Assembly (NCBI RefSeq): GCF_029227915.1 | Contig: NC_079875.1 | Coordinates: forward strand, 23,551,001 to 23,615,000 | Direction of reading: 5' to 3' | Origin: Hydractinia symbiolongicarpus | Taxonomy: Eukaryota > Cnidaria > Hydrozoa > Anthoathecata > Hydractiniidae | DNA length: 64,000 nt | Shown here: in pieces, positions 12,320 to 24,760 of the stretch | Numbering within the stretch: position 1 is the stretch's first letter | How the letters are laid out: the number at the start of each line of letters is the position of its first letter | Translations under genes and position numbers: made by a program | Notes under the pieces: model-generated | Database searches by the model: none | What the model was told of the DNA's origin: nothing | What the model saw: only the letters and a program-made list of their open reading frames with translations

Positions 12320-13243
12320 TTTTTTAAGGCGTTTAGAGAAACATGGGCGGATGCATCCTTTTTTTAATAAGAAAACAGCAACACTCCTCCAAGTGATACA
12401 ACCACGTGAATTACGTTCAGAGGTACTAGCCAATCAGTTACGCACACGTCACATCAATTCATACGTTTAGTATTATCTTTAAAGATTAAAATAAAGTCTC
12501 CTAATTGGAACTTTTGCGTACAACGTGTCTGTGATGAAGCCCTGTTAAGAACTTTCAGACCGATTTGCCTGAAGGTAAGACAAAAGACCTTTCCCGGTGA
12601 CTAGTCATTGTTCATTAGACGCTACCGTAATCACAACATGACATTTTTCTACTTGAAAAAACTTGTACACAGTGGGTTAGCCATATCAAGACGAAACTGA
12701 ATTTTTTTCAGGTAAACAGAAGGGAAACAAAGTATTCATGTGTTTTTTTGTGGATAAAATTGAATGTTGAAATTTGGTGACTTTTCCTAAATTTTAATAC
12801 AGATTCAGCCAAAACAAATTTTAGTGAAATAAATTTAACTTCCTGACATTTCTGAACAAAGAGTGTTCTTTTAAGAATTCTTTTTACAGTAAGTCAATAT
12901 AAAACAGTTTCGTCGCATTGTTTTGTTTCTAAAGTATATGCTAATGAATACTTTTGTGTTACAAAGGATATACTTGTATTATCAGAACTAAAAAATTAGT
13001 CATACGTATGACGTCACTTTTGATCCCTATGACGTCATCAAGTTGTATATTTACCTAAAATGAGTTTGTACCAAGATTTTCTACAAATGCACCAAGTTTC
13101 ATCACTTAGGCATCGAGCAACAAACCCTGGGGACGAGGATATTATTCTGCAAGGATATCTGTAAACTTTTGGGGTATCATGGCTACCTTACCTGGAGTTA
13201 AATCAGTAATTAAGTTTATAGGTCATTATAAGTTTTAAGTTTA
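12320..13243. other. No gene seen
   Basis: AT-rich sequence with no supported gene. Two TGACGTCA CRE-like strings lie near 13011 and 13030. One arm of the AACCTCGTCCCCAGGG foldback family (as CCCTGGGGACGAGGAT) is present at 13125-13140 without a clear partner arm. Confidence 0.5.
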
Positions 13244-13572
13244 TAATGACTGGTAGTTCTCTGGTGTTTATTTAAAAATACTGGTGGTTCTGTGGTACTT
13301 ACTTTTAAATACTGTTGGTTCTTTGGTAGTTTCTTTAAGTACTGTTGATTTTCCGGTGGTATCTTTAAAGTACTGGTGGCTTACTTGGGTTATTTTAAAA
13401 TACTGGTGGATACTTTAAACTATTGTTGATTCTCTGGTGAATATTAGTGGTTCTGTGGTAGTTACCTAAAAATAGGTTCTGGTTGGTTCTCTGGTGGTTT
13501 CTTTAAAATACCGGTCGCTCTCTGATGGTTACTTTAAAACAATGGTTGTCCTCTGGTGGATACTTTAAAGTG
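13244..13572. repeat. Degenerate minisatellite, about 30-60 bp period
   Basis: The string TACTGGTGGTTCTCTGGTGG followed by a TACTTTAAA spacer recurs about nine times with substitutions and indels between 13244 and 13572. Later copies are shortened or elongated. No reading frame is maintained, so it is an old tandem repeat. Confidence 0.7.
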
Positions 13573-15358
13573 TCTAAAAAGCTTGGACAACGACATAATC
13601 TACGTCTGGGTTCTAGAAGGTCCAAAATTCGTGGAAATTGGGTATGTTGACGTTAGCAACGAATAGCACATTTTTAGAGTTTGGGTTTAACCAAATAACC
13701 TAAGGTGCACTCTACACATTGACAAGTTTAAAATGCATGGATCTAATACAGAAATAGGTTATATGTAATTACTTGTGGTGGCGAACTTCGAAATTAGCTG
13801 TCTCAACCTATTTTGACCAAGAATGTAGCTATAGATATGAAAGTTCTTTTAAAAACTTTAAGCAATTCTTTAAGAAGATATTTTTTAAAATATGAAATAA
13901 AAGAATTGATTCACAGACAATAGTGCGTCAAAAACAGAAGTTCTAAAAAACGCGTTCTGAGAAAAAAATACATATAAAATAGACAAGATGGCAAGTAATA
14001 GTTTCTTCCTGTTGAAAGAGTGAAATAAAAAAACAAACTCGATAGTTAAAGTACAATGTTAAGATATTTAGAGTCATCGATGGAACAGAGAAATTTAGGA
14101 TGACACAGAGGGAAAAGTTTAAAAAAAGTTTGAAATTACATTGAATCAAGAAAGAGTATTTATATTAACAAGGAATAATTTTGATTCAGAAGATTTTTAT
14201 TTTTGCGAACATTAAGCATGCTTTACAACTGGCGCTTAAAAACAGACTTTAATTCACTTTAATTTGATAAAACCTGGCTGGTAAATGGTTTTAACTGATC
14301 TATATGTCACAATAAATTGTTTTGGAAAGAATTAATGATATCAACCTTCACATTATGAAGCAAACAAACAAACAAACAACCATAGTTTTTTAATAATTTC
14401 ATTACTCCTGTGCTTTAACTTTTTAAAAATTGGAGAACTTCAAATTCTTTATTTTAATGGGACGTACATTTTAATTTTAAATTGAACGTTCCTGTTGAAC
14501 AAAAAGCAGAAGATGCACAAAAGTCAACTGAAGCATGACAGTTGTCGTACAACTGAAATATCTTTTACGATAGTTCAAATGGTATACGTCTCGCAATGCG
14601 TCCTCAGATTGCATTATGGCTGTAGTGCTATATTTGCACCAAGCAAATTAATGAAATAAATTGCTCAATCTCCATTTGGAAATTTTATAGCAAATATTTC
14701 CTGTCCAGCTTAACAAATATTAAAAGAGGACGACATTTCTTAACTGACGAAACAGAAAAAATGATATTTTGAATTTCATAATTTTGTAATATAAACCATT
14801 AAACAATTAATCAGGTTAGCCCGTGGAAATGTTCACGTTAAACGTGATTCAAATCTCAAATAACGCCGGGTATAGAAAGTCTTTTTAGAAAAAATAGAAT
14901 AAAAGGAGAAATGTAGGGCCATTATCTTGTTATTCCAAATTTTACAGAAATATGAAAAAAGCTCACAAAAAAGCAGTATATTTTTTAATTTAATCCTTCC
15001 AATGTACTGAAAACATTTGATAATGTTGCTTGTCTTTTTTGGATACACCTTATTCTACAAAGAACAATAGTTGTAGTTGTACGTTCGACATGAAAATTAA
15101 CACAAGTTTTAATCAGGCTTAACTTGGCTAACAAACTGCCGATGCCCAATGACATCGTCACACTTTGTCATGGTGACACTTTGGCATATGCGACATATCG
15201 GTATATTCGATAGAATATTCTCAATTTTTAAATTTTAATGCAGTCTCAATATTATTAAGAAAGCGCGTTTTTCTTCCATGTTGTTTTCTTATCTTTAGCT
15301 GGATTGTTACGATGGTCCAAAACTGCTACTGCAAAAAGAAGATAACACCAAAATAAAT
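13573..15358. other. No gene seen
   Basis: AT-rich DNA with a short CAAA run near 14364-14380. A degenerate match to the minus-strand Helitron end, GTTAGCCCGTGGAAATGTTC, occurs near 14814-14835 but lacks the CTAG terminus. Open frames here are short and featureless. Confidence 0.5.
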
Positions 15359-15455
15359 CCATGGCAAATGTTCTGCAAAATTTCCATGTCAAATGTTCTG
15401 CAAAATTTCCATGTCAAATGTTCTGCAAAATGTCCATGGCAAATGTTTTAAGCAG
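15359..15455. repeat. Four tandem copies of a 25-bp unit
   Basis: Copies of CCATGGCAAATGTTCTGCAA plus AATTT start at 15359, 15384, 15409 and 15434, exactly 25 bp apart. They carry one or two substitutions each (ATGG/ATGT, TTT/TGT). The fourth copy decays after AAATGTTTT. Confidence 0.85.
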
Positions 15456-16025
15456 AGTATATTTTCTTTATACGTGCGCACGACAACAAGGCTAAAAGCA
15501 CAAAAGAGAAGGATTTTCTTGGTGTGGATGTTTCAGCTACCCTGAGTTACTATGAGTGCTGGAGAAACTTGAAATTACGATGAGTTATAGAACGTCATCG
15601 TCGTACAAAGGTCACGGCAAAAACAACAAGCCAAAAAGGACAATGTAGGTTTACATCCTTTATTTGTGTCAGTTATAGATTTTACACGTCGTAGAAGACG
15701 CTGTAGAAGCTTTTGGTTTTCTTTTAAATGTTTGGAATATATGTAATGTGTTTGGTCCGTAATAAAAAACGTTCAAAAATGCCGTTTGCCTTGTGATGGG
15801 ACAAGCGTAGTACAATAGCTATATGAAATTTTGCTGCCTAAACTAAACACGCAATAAAAAACTTTTAATACCGTCATGTAAAATAAAACAGAAGTCACGC
15901 ATGCTTGGAATTTAAATTTGTTTGACGTAAAGGAAACAATAAATGACGTCATTTGAATATAAAATAACATCATTTCACTGAATTGATATTTTTTTAAATC
16001 TGATCTGCCTTTTTTCCGTAGGACC

Positions 16026-16172
16026 CACTAACAACACCCATATATGCACTAACAACACCCATATATGCACTAACAACACCCATATATGCACTAACAACAC
16101 CCATATATGCACTAACAACACCCATATATGCACTAACAACACCCATATATGCACTAACAACACCCATATATG
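16026..16172. repeat. Seven perfect copies of a 21-bp unit
   Basis: CACTAACAACACCCATATAT plus G is repeated head to tail exactly seven times without a mismatch. The unit is a multiple of three, so the minus strand shows a seven-residue peptide repeat VHIWVLL. The perfect identity suggests a recent expansion; coding use is unlikely. Confidence 0.9.
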
Positions 16173-16418
16173 CACGTCAGCACTAAATGGACGCAAGTTT
16201 ACGAGCTTTAGTTTGATATAAATGTATCTATACTGGTATCAATGAGTGTTTAAACGTAAAAAATAATTCAAGTCCAGATAAAGAACAAAAAAGTTAATAT
16301 AGGCCAAAAAAGCGGGAAATTAAATCGGTACAAGGTAAAAATGAGTACAAAAGAAAAGTTGGAAAAAAGAATCAAGAAGTTCACCTAAAACCTAACCAAA
16401 GAATCAAAGTAAAGACTA

Positions 16419-16736
16419 TTAAAAATTAAAGTTGCAGAGTAAGATGAAACGTATGGACTTCTTTTTGTTTATTTTATCAAGTACGCATTTACTCACAGGT
16501 TCATAAACATCGCTAAACGCTAACTGAATCTGATATTCTTTTAAGAAATTCTCTTTGTCCCAATCAACAATCGCACTACCTTTATATGCAGGTTTTATAA
16601 CTATTGTATCATCACTTGCTAGCTCTGTTAATGTTTTCCGTCCTTCTTTGGACAAATTAGGGCACCTCCTTCCAGTTTCATCAATATTCTTATCGATTTG
16701 GCTTAAATACAGTTTCAGAGTATCAACAGTGTCCAT
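16419..16736 (-). pseudogene. Penelope-like retroelement N-terminal RT fragment
   Basis: The translated segment contains LSKEGRKTLTEL followed by DTIVIKPAYKGSAIVDWDKE and then YQIQLAFSDVYEPVS. This matches the region ahead of the reverse-transcriptase core in Penelope-like elements, with its (D/V)IVIKPADKG-A-VV-D pattern. The usual aspartate of the DKG motif is replaced by tyrosine (AYKG). The RT core does not follow in frame, so this is a truncated copy. The surrounding minus-strand transposon remnants at 17.2-17.9 kb are a different type. Confidence 0.6.
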
Positions 16737-17174
16737 GATGAAGGAGTTAGATTAAACTTACCATTATCAATATACAACCAACTTTTGTAATGCAGCTAAA
16801 GGAGCCTGGTAGGTATTTTTTGATCATTTCCCTACTATCGCTCATATGATTAGAAACAGATTCCTGTCTTTATCAGAGATATCACATGCTGCTTAACGGT
16901 ACTGACATAGTGTCTGTTATTAGTCGCATTTATTTGGCTAGTGTTGTGCGCTCTCCTTCGTTGTGTATGAAATGTTTTCGCGCCAAAAATGTTGCAATTA
17001 ACGACTCTGGAAAGTAAAATAGGTTCATCTCTAAGGTATAACATGATCTTTTATCTCTTGAAAACGGTATATTGAGGTAAGCTACGCCATCAAAATGAAA
17101 GAAAAACCATTAATGCCGGTGCTGGAGTTCGCATAACGGCTGTTTCGACGTCAATTTCTCGAAGGATTCACGGG

Positions 17175-17925
17175 TCATGATCGAAAATTGTGATCCTGTG
17201 TCATAAAAATTGGACGGAATGGTCGGCGATTTTTAGCGATAAAAATGTTCGTTGTTGTTTTTTGAAACAACGATCTTTTGCAATAACTGCAAATCGGTTT
17301 CCTTTTTTCTTCACGATTTTTGACATCTTGTCTTTCTAGAACACGTTCCTTCATTTTTTTTAGCTTATCGATTCTTCTTTCACTTTTCGTTTTAAATCTT
17401 CCAGCTGCACACGTTAACGGTTGTTCTGCACAACTGGCTGTTGCATCTATTTTCATAACCAAAAATTCCAGTAATGTTTCTAAAGATTTGTTTCCTGTTA
17501 ATTGAAATCTTTTGCCTTCACCCGTAAATTGTCCTCTAAATTCGAAGTAATATGGTTTAATGCTACTTCACGGATGATATCGTTATCGTCCAATTAATAT
17601 ACTCCTTTAATCGTTGTAGTCAGTTCATTAACATATTTGTACCTTTGGTAAATTTCATGGCTTGCAATCTCATTTGCAAAGTTCTACGGTAATCCTAACC
17701 ACTAAACTGAGTGTTTAATCGTTGTGCAACTTGAGCAAAAGTTATGTCTGGGGTAGCTGCTAACAAATGTGCGACTTCGGTAAACGCCGAATCTGTTAAG
17801 CAGGATAATAACATAGAATTTTTCTTATCTTCAGCAACCCCAAAGGCTGTACAATGGGCGTTAAGTTGGTGATAATTTTGTTTAAATGTAACGGAATTTA
17901 CAGTCATATTGTAAACAATGACCAT
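17175..17925 (-). pseudogene. Retrotransposon gag-like remnant
   Basis: The minus strand starts with an open frame at 17925. Its product resembles the N-terminal half of LTR-retrotransposon gag proteins (FKQNYHQLNAHCTAFG, then FAQVAQRLNTQFSG). After stops and frameshifts, gag-like sequence continues (LDDNDIIREVAL, then KKMKERVLERQDVKN). It ends with CSYCKRS, half of a CCHC zinc knuckle. The frame is broken at least three times between 17460 and 17700. Family assignment beyond 'LTR-type gag' is not possible from this piece. Confidence 0.5.
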
Positions 17926-18034
17926 ATAATAAAACCTCTAAAAACTTTAAATTCGGTTGAAACTCCAAATTCTCTATGTGTAATATAACAATGCATATTT
18001 CTTCTTCAAAAAAACAACCAATATATATCTACTT

Positions 18035-20617
18035 TTAACCCTTTCACTTCCAGCTATTTTTCCCCTATATTCCCAGAGCTTTTTCTTTGGAATTCAACCT
18101 TACTAACTTAAATATTAATATCTGCAAAAGTATAAAAAAAATCATCTTGAAATTTTCACCCTTTTGTTTTTATATAATTTGGAACAAAACTTCCAAAAAA
18201 AAATTAAAATTGAAATTTGTGCCGTCACAATCTATAAATAGATCCTTACATCGTTATTGAAAAATAACAAATATTTGTTTAGAAATGGTAAAAAAAAAAT
18301 TTTCAACACATAATCAATTAGATATAGTTGAGAAAATCTATAAGGTAACATAAAATATAAGCAAGGGACATAGTTCTATGGTAGCTCATTCTGTTTAGCT
18401 AAAATTGCAATAACATCCTGTAGGAATTCCAAGAAGGTCTTCTTTTCGTTCTCGGTACGAAACTGAAAAAGTTTGTGGGAATTCAATACTGCTTGCATAA
18501 TCAATCTGAAAGCAACCTTTTTGTATCACTTATAGTGTTTTCTGAGAACATCTATGTTATGCAGCTGCTGATCGACCATGTCAACACCTCCCTTGTGGCT
18601 GTTGTACGATTTTATCATAGTGGGTTCACGGATTGGTACACCATCTTTATTTGCTTGACCAGTTTCTGACATTAAGTCTAAATGCCATATTGATAGCAAA
18701 AAACAATTTTAGGTTTGTTACCAGATTTGCCCTTTGCAGCTCTGTATTTTGAAACAACTATTTTGTTGTTGTTGGTTGATCTGTAAAAAGATGCTTCTCC
18801 TTTTTTCAACACGACATCGACGATATCTTTGCAGAAGTGTTTGCGATTACTTCTAACTGTTCCGCAAAGATGGGTGCCTTGGTTTAAAAAGTATTCAGCT
18901 AGACTTGGACTGGTGTAGAATTTATCAGTAAATAAGATGTGATATTTTTAAAGGTACGGGACCATCAATGAGGCAGGAACACTTTGAGTTGTTGGCATCC
19001 CTTCATTGCTGTCGTCGTCATAGAACATACCTTTTCCACAATACACTAAAAAATCGAGAGTTATTCAATTGGAGGTACAACGTACATATAGTTTGATTCC
19101 GAACTTTGCTCGTTTAGTACGGATGTACTGTTTGAACTTCAAACGACATTTAAAAAGTACGAGAGACTCATAAACACTCAAGTTCTGTCCTGGGTAGTGT
19201 TCGTATCTTTGTTTTATGGATTAAAGTTAGGATCTTCGTTATTATTGAAGTGCAACAACTTCAGAATTAGTTGAAATCTGTTTCTTGTCATGATTTTAGA
19301 AAAAACAGGAGTACATAACAATGAATCTGTCACCCAGTACATATCAATTGACGGTTTGTGAATTATACCCATCAACAAAATAATAGCAATAAATGACTTC
19401 ATTTCTTCCAACGTTACTTGTAACCACATCCCAGCATATGTATTGTTCCTTTTTTCAGGCTTATGTTCAAAATATTGTTCAGCAAACCGATTTGTTTCAT
19501 CAACGAGAAGCTGAAATATTTCATCGGTTAGGTAGAGCGAAAAAAGTCTAAATGCGTTGGGTTGTCAGGTAGAGAAACTTTTATGCGCCCTTCGTCCAAA
19601 TGGTATCCGTATCTCATTGTCAATACCAACCTTCCTTTCCTTCTCCCAGCTCCAATTCTGTTCATCATTACCATTAGGTTGCAGTTGTTCTTTACCTTTA
19701 CCACGTCCCCTTGCACGACCTCGTCCTCGACCTAGAACATTACCTCTGCCACATCTTAACCATCTGTCAGCGTTATTGTTATATGACCGTCCGCGGACCT
19801 CTTCGAGGTGACCAAGCTAGAGATCCAGGGTACTTAGGTTCAGAAATAGGGCTCGAAACCTACCCTTGGTTAAAGCTCTGTTCATCTTTTCAAATGTGTT
19901 GTGTCCTTTTTATTTTTTATTTTTTATTTATTTATTTTTTTTTTTTTTGATTAATTCCTTGAAAAAAATGAGAATTGTGCTTTTAGAGGCATTTTCTCTA
20001 GAGGAGTACAACCTCCAGCTTATTTCCAAAGACCTAACAGGTTGAGTTTATCATTGCGGTGGCTAGCCACCTCTTTGTATAATATTTTCTCTCTCCTTCA
20101 CTAGTATTTTCATCTATCTCAACTGTGCCAATATCAGCATTGTGGTTGTCAGGACGCAATAAGTTCAATGGCAAATTGTCTTCATCGTCACTATCTTGTA
20201 CACTTTGATCGGTAGCACACTCCTCATTGGTGTTGAGTAACATTGCTGCAGGTGCAGTTGCAGGTTCCAAATCACTGTCATCTGTGTCGTTGAAATCCTC
20301 CCTAAGATCAATTTCCCCATCACTTCCAGTCATAAAATTAACTATATCATTCATGTCATCTGTCGTTTTTCTTTTTTGTCCTGACATTTTTTAGACAAAA
20401 TTTAAAATCGTCTGAAAATCGTTGTGAATGAGATTTTTTGATTTAGATTCCTGTAAATAGTCAGGCATTTCATCAGCTTTCCAACGAGACACAGTTTGTG
20501 CAATGAAAACAAGGAATCTCGCCCTAAAAACGCGACTTGATCACCCGCTGTGCGGAGGACGGAAAATGCGGTTTTCTTATCACCCGCTGTTCGGAAAATT
20601 GGGAGTGAAAGGGTTAA
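18035..20617 (-). mobile_element. piggyBac element with both ends and TTAA duplication
   Basis: TTAA at 18035-18038 is followed by CCCTTTCACTTCC. The other side ends GGAGTGAAAGGG followed by TTAA at 20614-20617. The ends are inverted repeats differing at one base over 13, flanked by the TTAA target duplication that defines piggyBac insertion. Near the right end, a subterminal motif TCACCCGCTGT-CGGA occurs twice (about 20539 and 20580). The body, about 2.57 kb, encodes a piggyBac transposase on the minus strand, now broken. The element interrupts older transposon sequence. Confidence 0.9.
18370..20387 (-). pseudogene. piggyBac transposase (broken)
   Basis: The frame opens at an ATG at 20387 with a short basic start (SGQKRKTTDD) and an acidic, Asp/Ser-rich N-terminus typical of piggyBac proteins. 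After a gap of low-complexity RGRGRARGRGKG sequence come FAEQYFEHKPEKRNNTYAG, then MWLQVTLEEMKSFIAI and the GIIHKPSIDMYW block. All are hallmarks of the DDE_Tnp_1_7 domain. Further on, fragments matching SLVLFK, FKQYIRTKRAKFGIKLY, LFTDKFYTSPSLAEYFL and GTVRSNRKHF remain in shifting frames. At least four frameshifts or stops (near 20034, 19540, 19215 and 18950) mean no full-length enzyme is made. Confidence 0.85.
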
Positions 20618-20619
20618 CA

Positions 20620-21240
20620 GATTTAAACGGAAGGATATTTCTCTAAAAGGTGACTGTTATCTTCAAGAAACCAAACCACCATGTACCGTCCCTTGAGAGG
20701 GCTGGGTACCAAGGGCAAAATGAAACACAAGGAAGGAGAGTGCACAACACTAGAATTTGGTAAAGTAACTTGACTGCATTCATCTTTAAGTGCATGCCAG
20801 TCAGAGAAGTTTAATTCAGAATATTGTAGCTTTTAGCAACACCAACAGCTACTCAAATATTAGGATCGGCAAGTGTTTTCATCGCTTTAAATATATGTTC
20901 AGGAATTAACAATGAAACCAAATAACCATTGCACAAATCTTCAAAATTGTCTAGTAAGTTGTTTTTAATATACCTTCCAACGTTTTAAGCGTTCAATACA
21001 AATTTGCCAGTTGGCTCATTTCTGCTCTTACTGGTTTATATACTGTGGAGACGCTTTACACTGAATTTTGCTAAAAATACAGAATATGCTCGTCTTTTAT
21101 TATTATGGAGCTCAATTCATCGTCACCCAATTTCTCTAAAACGTTTTGTAAATTTTTCTAAATCGAATGGTACACCAATTGACATTTTATCATGTTGTTT
21201 AGTACACGAACGTCTATGTGTAGAAAAAAAACGTTTTTAA
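20620..21240 (-). pseudogene. Degenerate retroelement-like sequence beside the piggyBac
   Basis: On the minus strand, short open stretches such as LDNFEDLCNGYLVSLLIPEH are interrupted by many stops. They look like decayed protein-coding DNA of transposon origin, possibly the same retroelement as the gag-like remnant on the other side of the piggyBac insertion. I cannot name the family. The plus-strand 78-codon frame at 21004 is treated as a shadow of this. Confidence 0.25.
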
Positions 21241-23460
21241 ATAACAGCAGAACATGTTGTGCAAAACAACGAGTCTATATACTTCCTACGCTTCCGTTTT
21301 TCTTGAAAAACAAGGTTTTCTTTTATCGCCTCTTTCTTGTTATACCTTATTGAACAAAACTAAGTCGGACAAAAGTGACTACATTTTTTGGAGATGACTA
21401 TAATTATGTTCGACTAATATTTCATCCGACTAAAATTTTGTCCGACCAAGTTTTATCCGATAAGGTACGTAATTATTCCTTCTCTTTGAAACGGTTGAAA
21501 AGACCTGAATTTTGGAATACGCCTGAGTTTAAGAGCATTTGCCACTTGATTAAATGATTTATGTACTGCCCTAATATCATGCTGCAATTTTTTGCACATT
21601 TTGCCACAAAATATGAACAACTGCTTTGGTTTTCGGCGTTGCTTAGGATTATAAAGAGAATTTCACTTGACTAAGGAAGCAATATGATATGCTGGAATCT
21701 ATTTATTCATATTTAGAACACGAAAGCTAAAGAGATGGTAAATTATATCAAAAAGGGAGGGATCTCTTTTTCCTAGCGGTTTTAAATTACCCCTGCTGCG
21801 TGTTTCAGATACACTTTACCGTTAATCACGCCTTGGCTTACTCGCCACTTTCCTAGAAAGTCATTATAAGAAGCTTAGCAAGGGGGCTTGGTAATTGCCT
21901 TGTCTTTGGGTGTAACGACTCCACTTATTACCCCAGTTCTGTACGGAGGCTAAGTTGGCTCACTTAGTCTGCAGGGTTAACGACGTTGCTATACCTGATA
22001 TTAGAAAGACGCGATATAAGATTTTTTTCATTTTTCCCTTTCTTGTTTCCGTGACTTTACATCCGCGAAGATTACCCCACCGACTTCAGGCTGGTTGCGA
22101 ACGGCTGGTCCTAAGCGACAACCAGTTTGGTTGCTGTAAGGTTGTAATGTTGTCGTAGTGTTTATATTCTATGTTTATGTTGTCTGTTTTTGCGTAGTGA
22201 CCGTTAGTTGTACGTATGGTATTGTGCAGAGATGGTTGTTAGGTTCAATTATCCTGAATCTGCAGACTATCCTTGCTAAAAAGAGATCTTGCGCTGAATT
22301 TTGATCTTTCGACAGTGTAACCTCTACATTTTCAACTAGAAGGTCAAGTCATCACACAGTTTCACAAACTCTTGATTTTCAGTTATGCTGACAGGCAAAG
22401 TGTTTGATTTTGTCAGGAAAATTCCATTGCCTTCGGAAGATAAAATGTAAAATAGCTTTTTAATTAAGGCGAATGTGACCACAGAGTTAAGAAAGGCATG
22501 TGAAAATGACATCATGCAAGCGGTAGCAAAGAATTAGTTTATAACCAAAACTTATTTAATACACCTTTCCCGAGACTTATTCTTTTGATGTGCCGCAACT
22601 TTTTCTGTTGAGTTTTATGAAAAACGGACAACAGATTTGAATTCCTTATTAAAAATGTCATAAACAAAGAAAATTTCGAAACAATGCAGCAAGTAAACAA
22701 CCTGCTATTCTAATTTAAAGATTTGTGGCATGTCCACCCTCTTTTTGAAAACGAGGCGGGACATGTAACTTGGGCATTAAGAAGACTTTAACTGTGATAT
22801 ATATCTCCTCAAAATAGCACTTTCTGTTGGCGTATCAAGTTAAACTTTTACACATAAATTAAACAAACTACGCTGAATTCAAATATGGTATTCATATTAT
22901 ACGAGTTTAAAAAAAGTATGACTCATGGTCTCGGGAAAGGTGTGTTGGGAACCTAGAATAATAATCATTTATTTAAGATAATCTATATAAAAAACGAATA
23001 GAAAAAGATAAAAATGTAGCCCAGTAGTTCAGTTCAGTTCAGAAAATTACATGTTCTTTATTTGTCAAAAAGATATTTCTACATAAAATAGATACTATAT
23101 AAAAAATGTCTCCCACGCAAAAGACCATCCTGTACTTCTGCCTCACACCGGATCGACAGAAAGGTTCGCTTAAGATTTCATCACTTACGGTAAACGAAAC
23201 GACCAAGTTATTGTTTATTATATATAAGTAATTCGAAGCTAAAAACTGTCACTATAAAGGCTTGTATGGCATGGCATGTATTTTCCTTCTAGAACATTTG
23301 TTTTTATTCTAATTGCCTTAAAAAATTAAGTCAAGTTATTAAAGATGTGTTAAAACTTACATTGTCTAAATTGTTTTCGTTAGAAAGATTAGTGGCCATA
23401 CCATGGTGTATTTGATTTGTGTTAGGTGAGTCGTCCTTGAAAGAAATAACGGAGAACGTA
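21241..23460. other. No gene seen; one short inverted repeat
   Basis: An 11-bp perfect inverted repeat, GTCGGACAAAA at 21364 and TTTTGTCCGAC at 21436, flanks an 61-bp loop. Further TCCGAC/TCCGAT strings lie within and after it and could be a small foldback element. The remaining sequence to 23460 has no supported gene. Confidence 0.4.
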
Positions 23461-23494
23461 ATGCTTTAAATTATGTCTTTGAGATCGGGGCGTT

Positions 23495-23765
23495 AGCCTC
23501 GGGTCTCGGTGTTCCGATCTGTACTGCCATGGGTGGTATAAACATCGCCGCATCAATCGGTCAGGCCGATCTGAGGAACTCCAGACAAGGCTTGTGGTTA
23601 AGAGTAAAAATCACGAGGTTATCAGCCTATTGGCCGAATCAAAATTGAATTCCATTGTTGATCTCATCTCAAAAGCAGTAGAAAATGGGGTGATTAGTGA
23701 CTATGAGTACTGCCTGATCTCTCGAGAGAAGCAAAATTATATGTTATTGAAGGAACAGATGTGAC
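23495..23765 (+). pseudogene. Remnant of a cnidarian transposon-associated ORF
   Basis: A first frame reads GVPICTAMGGINIAASIGQA, a Gly/Ala-rich hydrophobic stretch. A shifted frame from about 23586 then reads VVKSKNHEVISLLAESKLNS, followed by LISKAVENGVISDYEYCLI and a stop at 23763. The pattern K-HD/E-I-LLA--KLNSI-LISKA-----IS--E resembles an uncharacterised protein repeated in many cnidarian genomes and associated with mobile DNA. That resemblance is from memory of the family pattern. One frameshift separates the two parts, so this copy is probably dead. Confidence 0.4.
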
Positions 23766-24760
23766 AACGTTTTAACCGTATTGTGACCGCCATTAATAAC
23801 AGGAGCGTGCCCAGCTAGTTGCAAAAGGTCGTGAGGAAGGACCTTCAAATACATGATGACAACAAGTTTTGCCCGCATATCTCAGTCAGCTGGTGAGTGA
23901 AGCATTTTAAAAAATACGGAGTTAAACTTTCATAAAGAGTGGTTGAACAAAAGTGTGTCATGAGCTTAAAGAACAGATATTGTAAACAAAGGGAAAAAAT
24001 GGAAACGTTTTGGGCTTAAAATTGCTTGCCACAACAGACTGCACCAGAATGCGAAGTTTTATTACAATGTGAGCGTTATTACTGAGGTTACAAGCTGCGA
24101 CATTTAATGTTCTTATAAAAGTCTTTTTAAGTTAATTACGGTCAGAGTCACACAACTCTCTAAATCATAACTCTCTAATGAAATACTGAAGAAACAGCAT
24201 TAAAAAAATTGTATCTAAGAAAAAGTGACCATGTATTTTTTGAAATTTGAAGACGTCAGCGCTTTTCCAGCCTTTGAAATGCCAAGAAATAAAACCGTTT
24301 TAACCTCCCGCAAAGAAGAATTGACGAGGTTAATTATGCATTGCTGTTTCTTACTTGTAAATGCATAAGACTGTGAAGTTTTATCTGAAAGCGTATTGTC
24401 TATTCAAAGTTATGACCACTTATGTCTTAAAAATGTTGCAATGTTCTTATAAAATGATCTTTCTTACAAGACTATTAGGAGTATAAACCACAAGTGTTTG
24501 AAACTTTGTATCAGACCTATTTGTAGTAATCAATACGATAAAGGCACATAAAAAATATTTACCTGAAAGAATTCCACGCTAATCCTTTTAGCAACAATAA
24601 TGTCAAAAATAAGGTATATTTACAAGTTGAATGTAAAATTGCGGTACGTTCTAAAGGTCATAACTGTAAAACGCGAATCTTATTGCCCTGTGCTTTACAG
24701 ACATTTGAAGAAAACATAGCAATAATGAGGTACATGAGGATTATTTCATAACAATATGCT
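23766..24760. other. No gene seen
   Basis: AT-rich DNA with no coding potential, RNA gene or clear repeat that could be supported. Confidence 0.5.

Noticed and set aside
14814-14840. Another Helitron 3' end
   Set aside because: Only the hairpin start is similar; the second arm is degraded and CTAG is missing.
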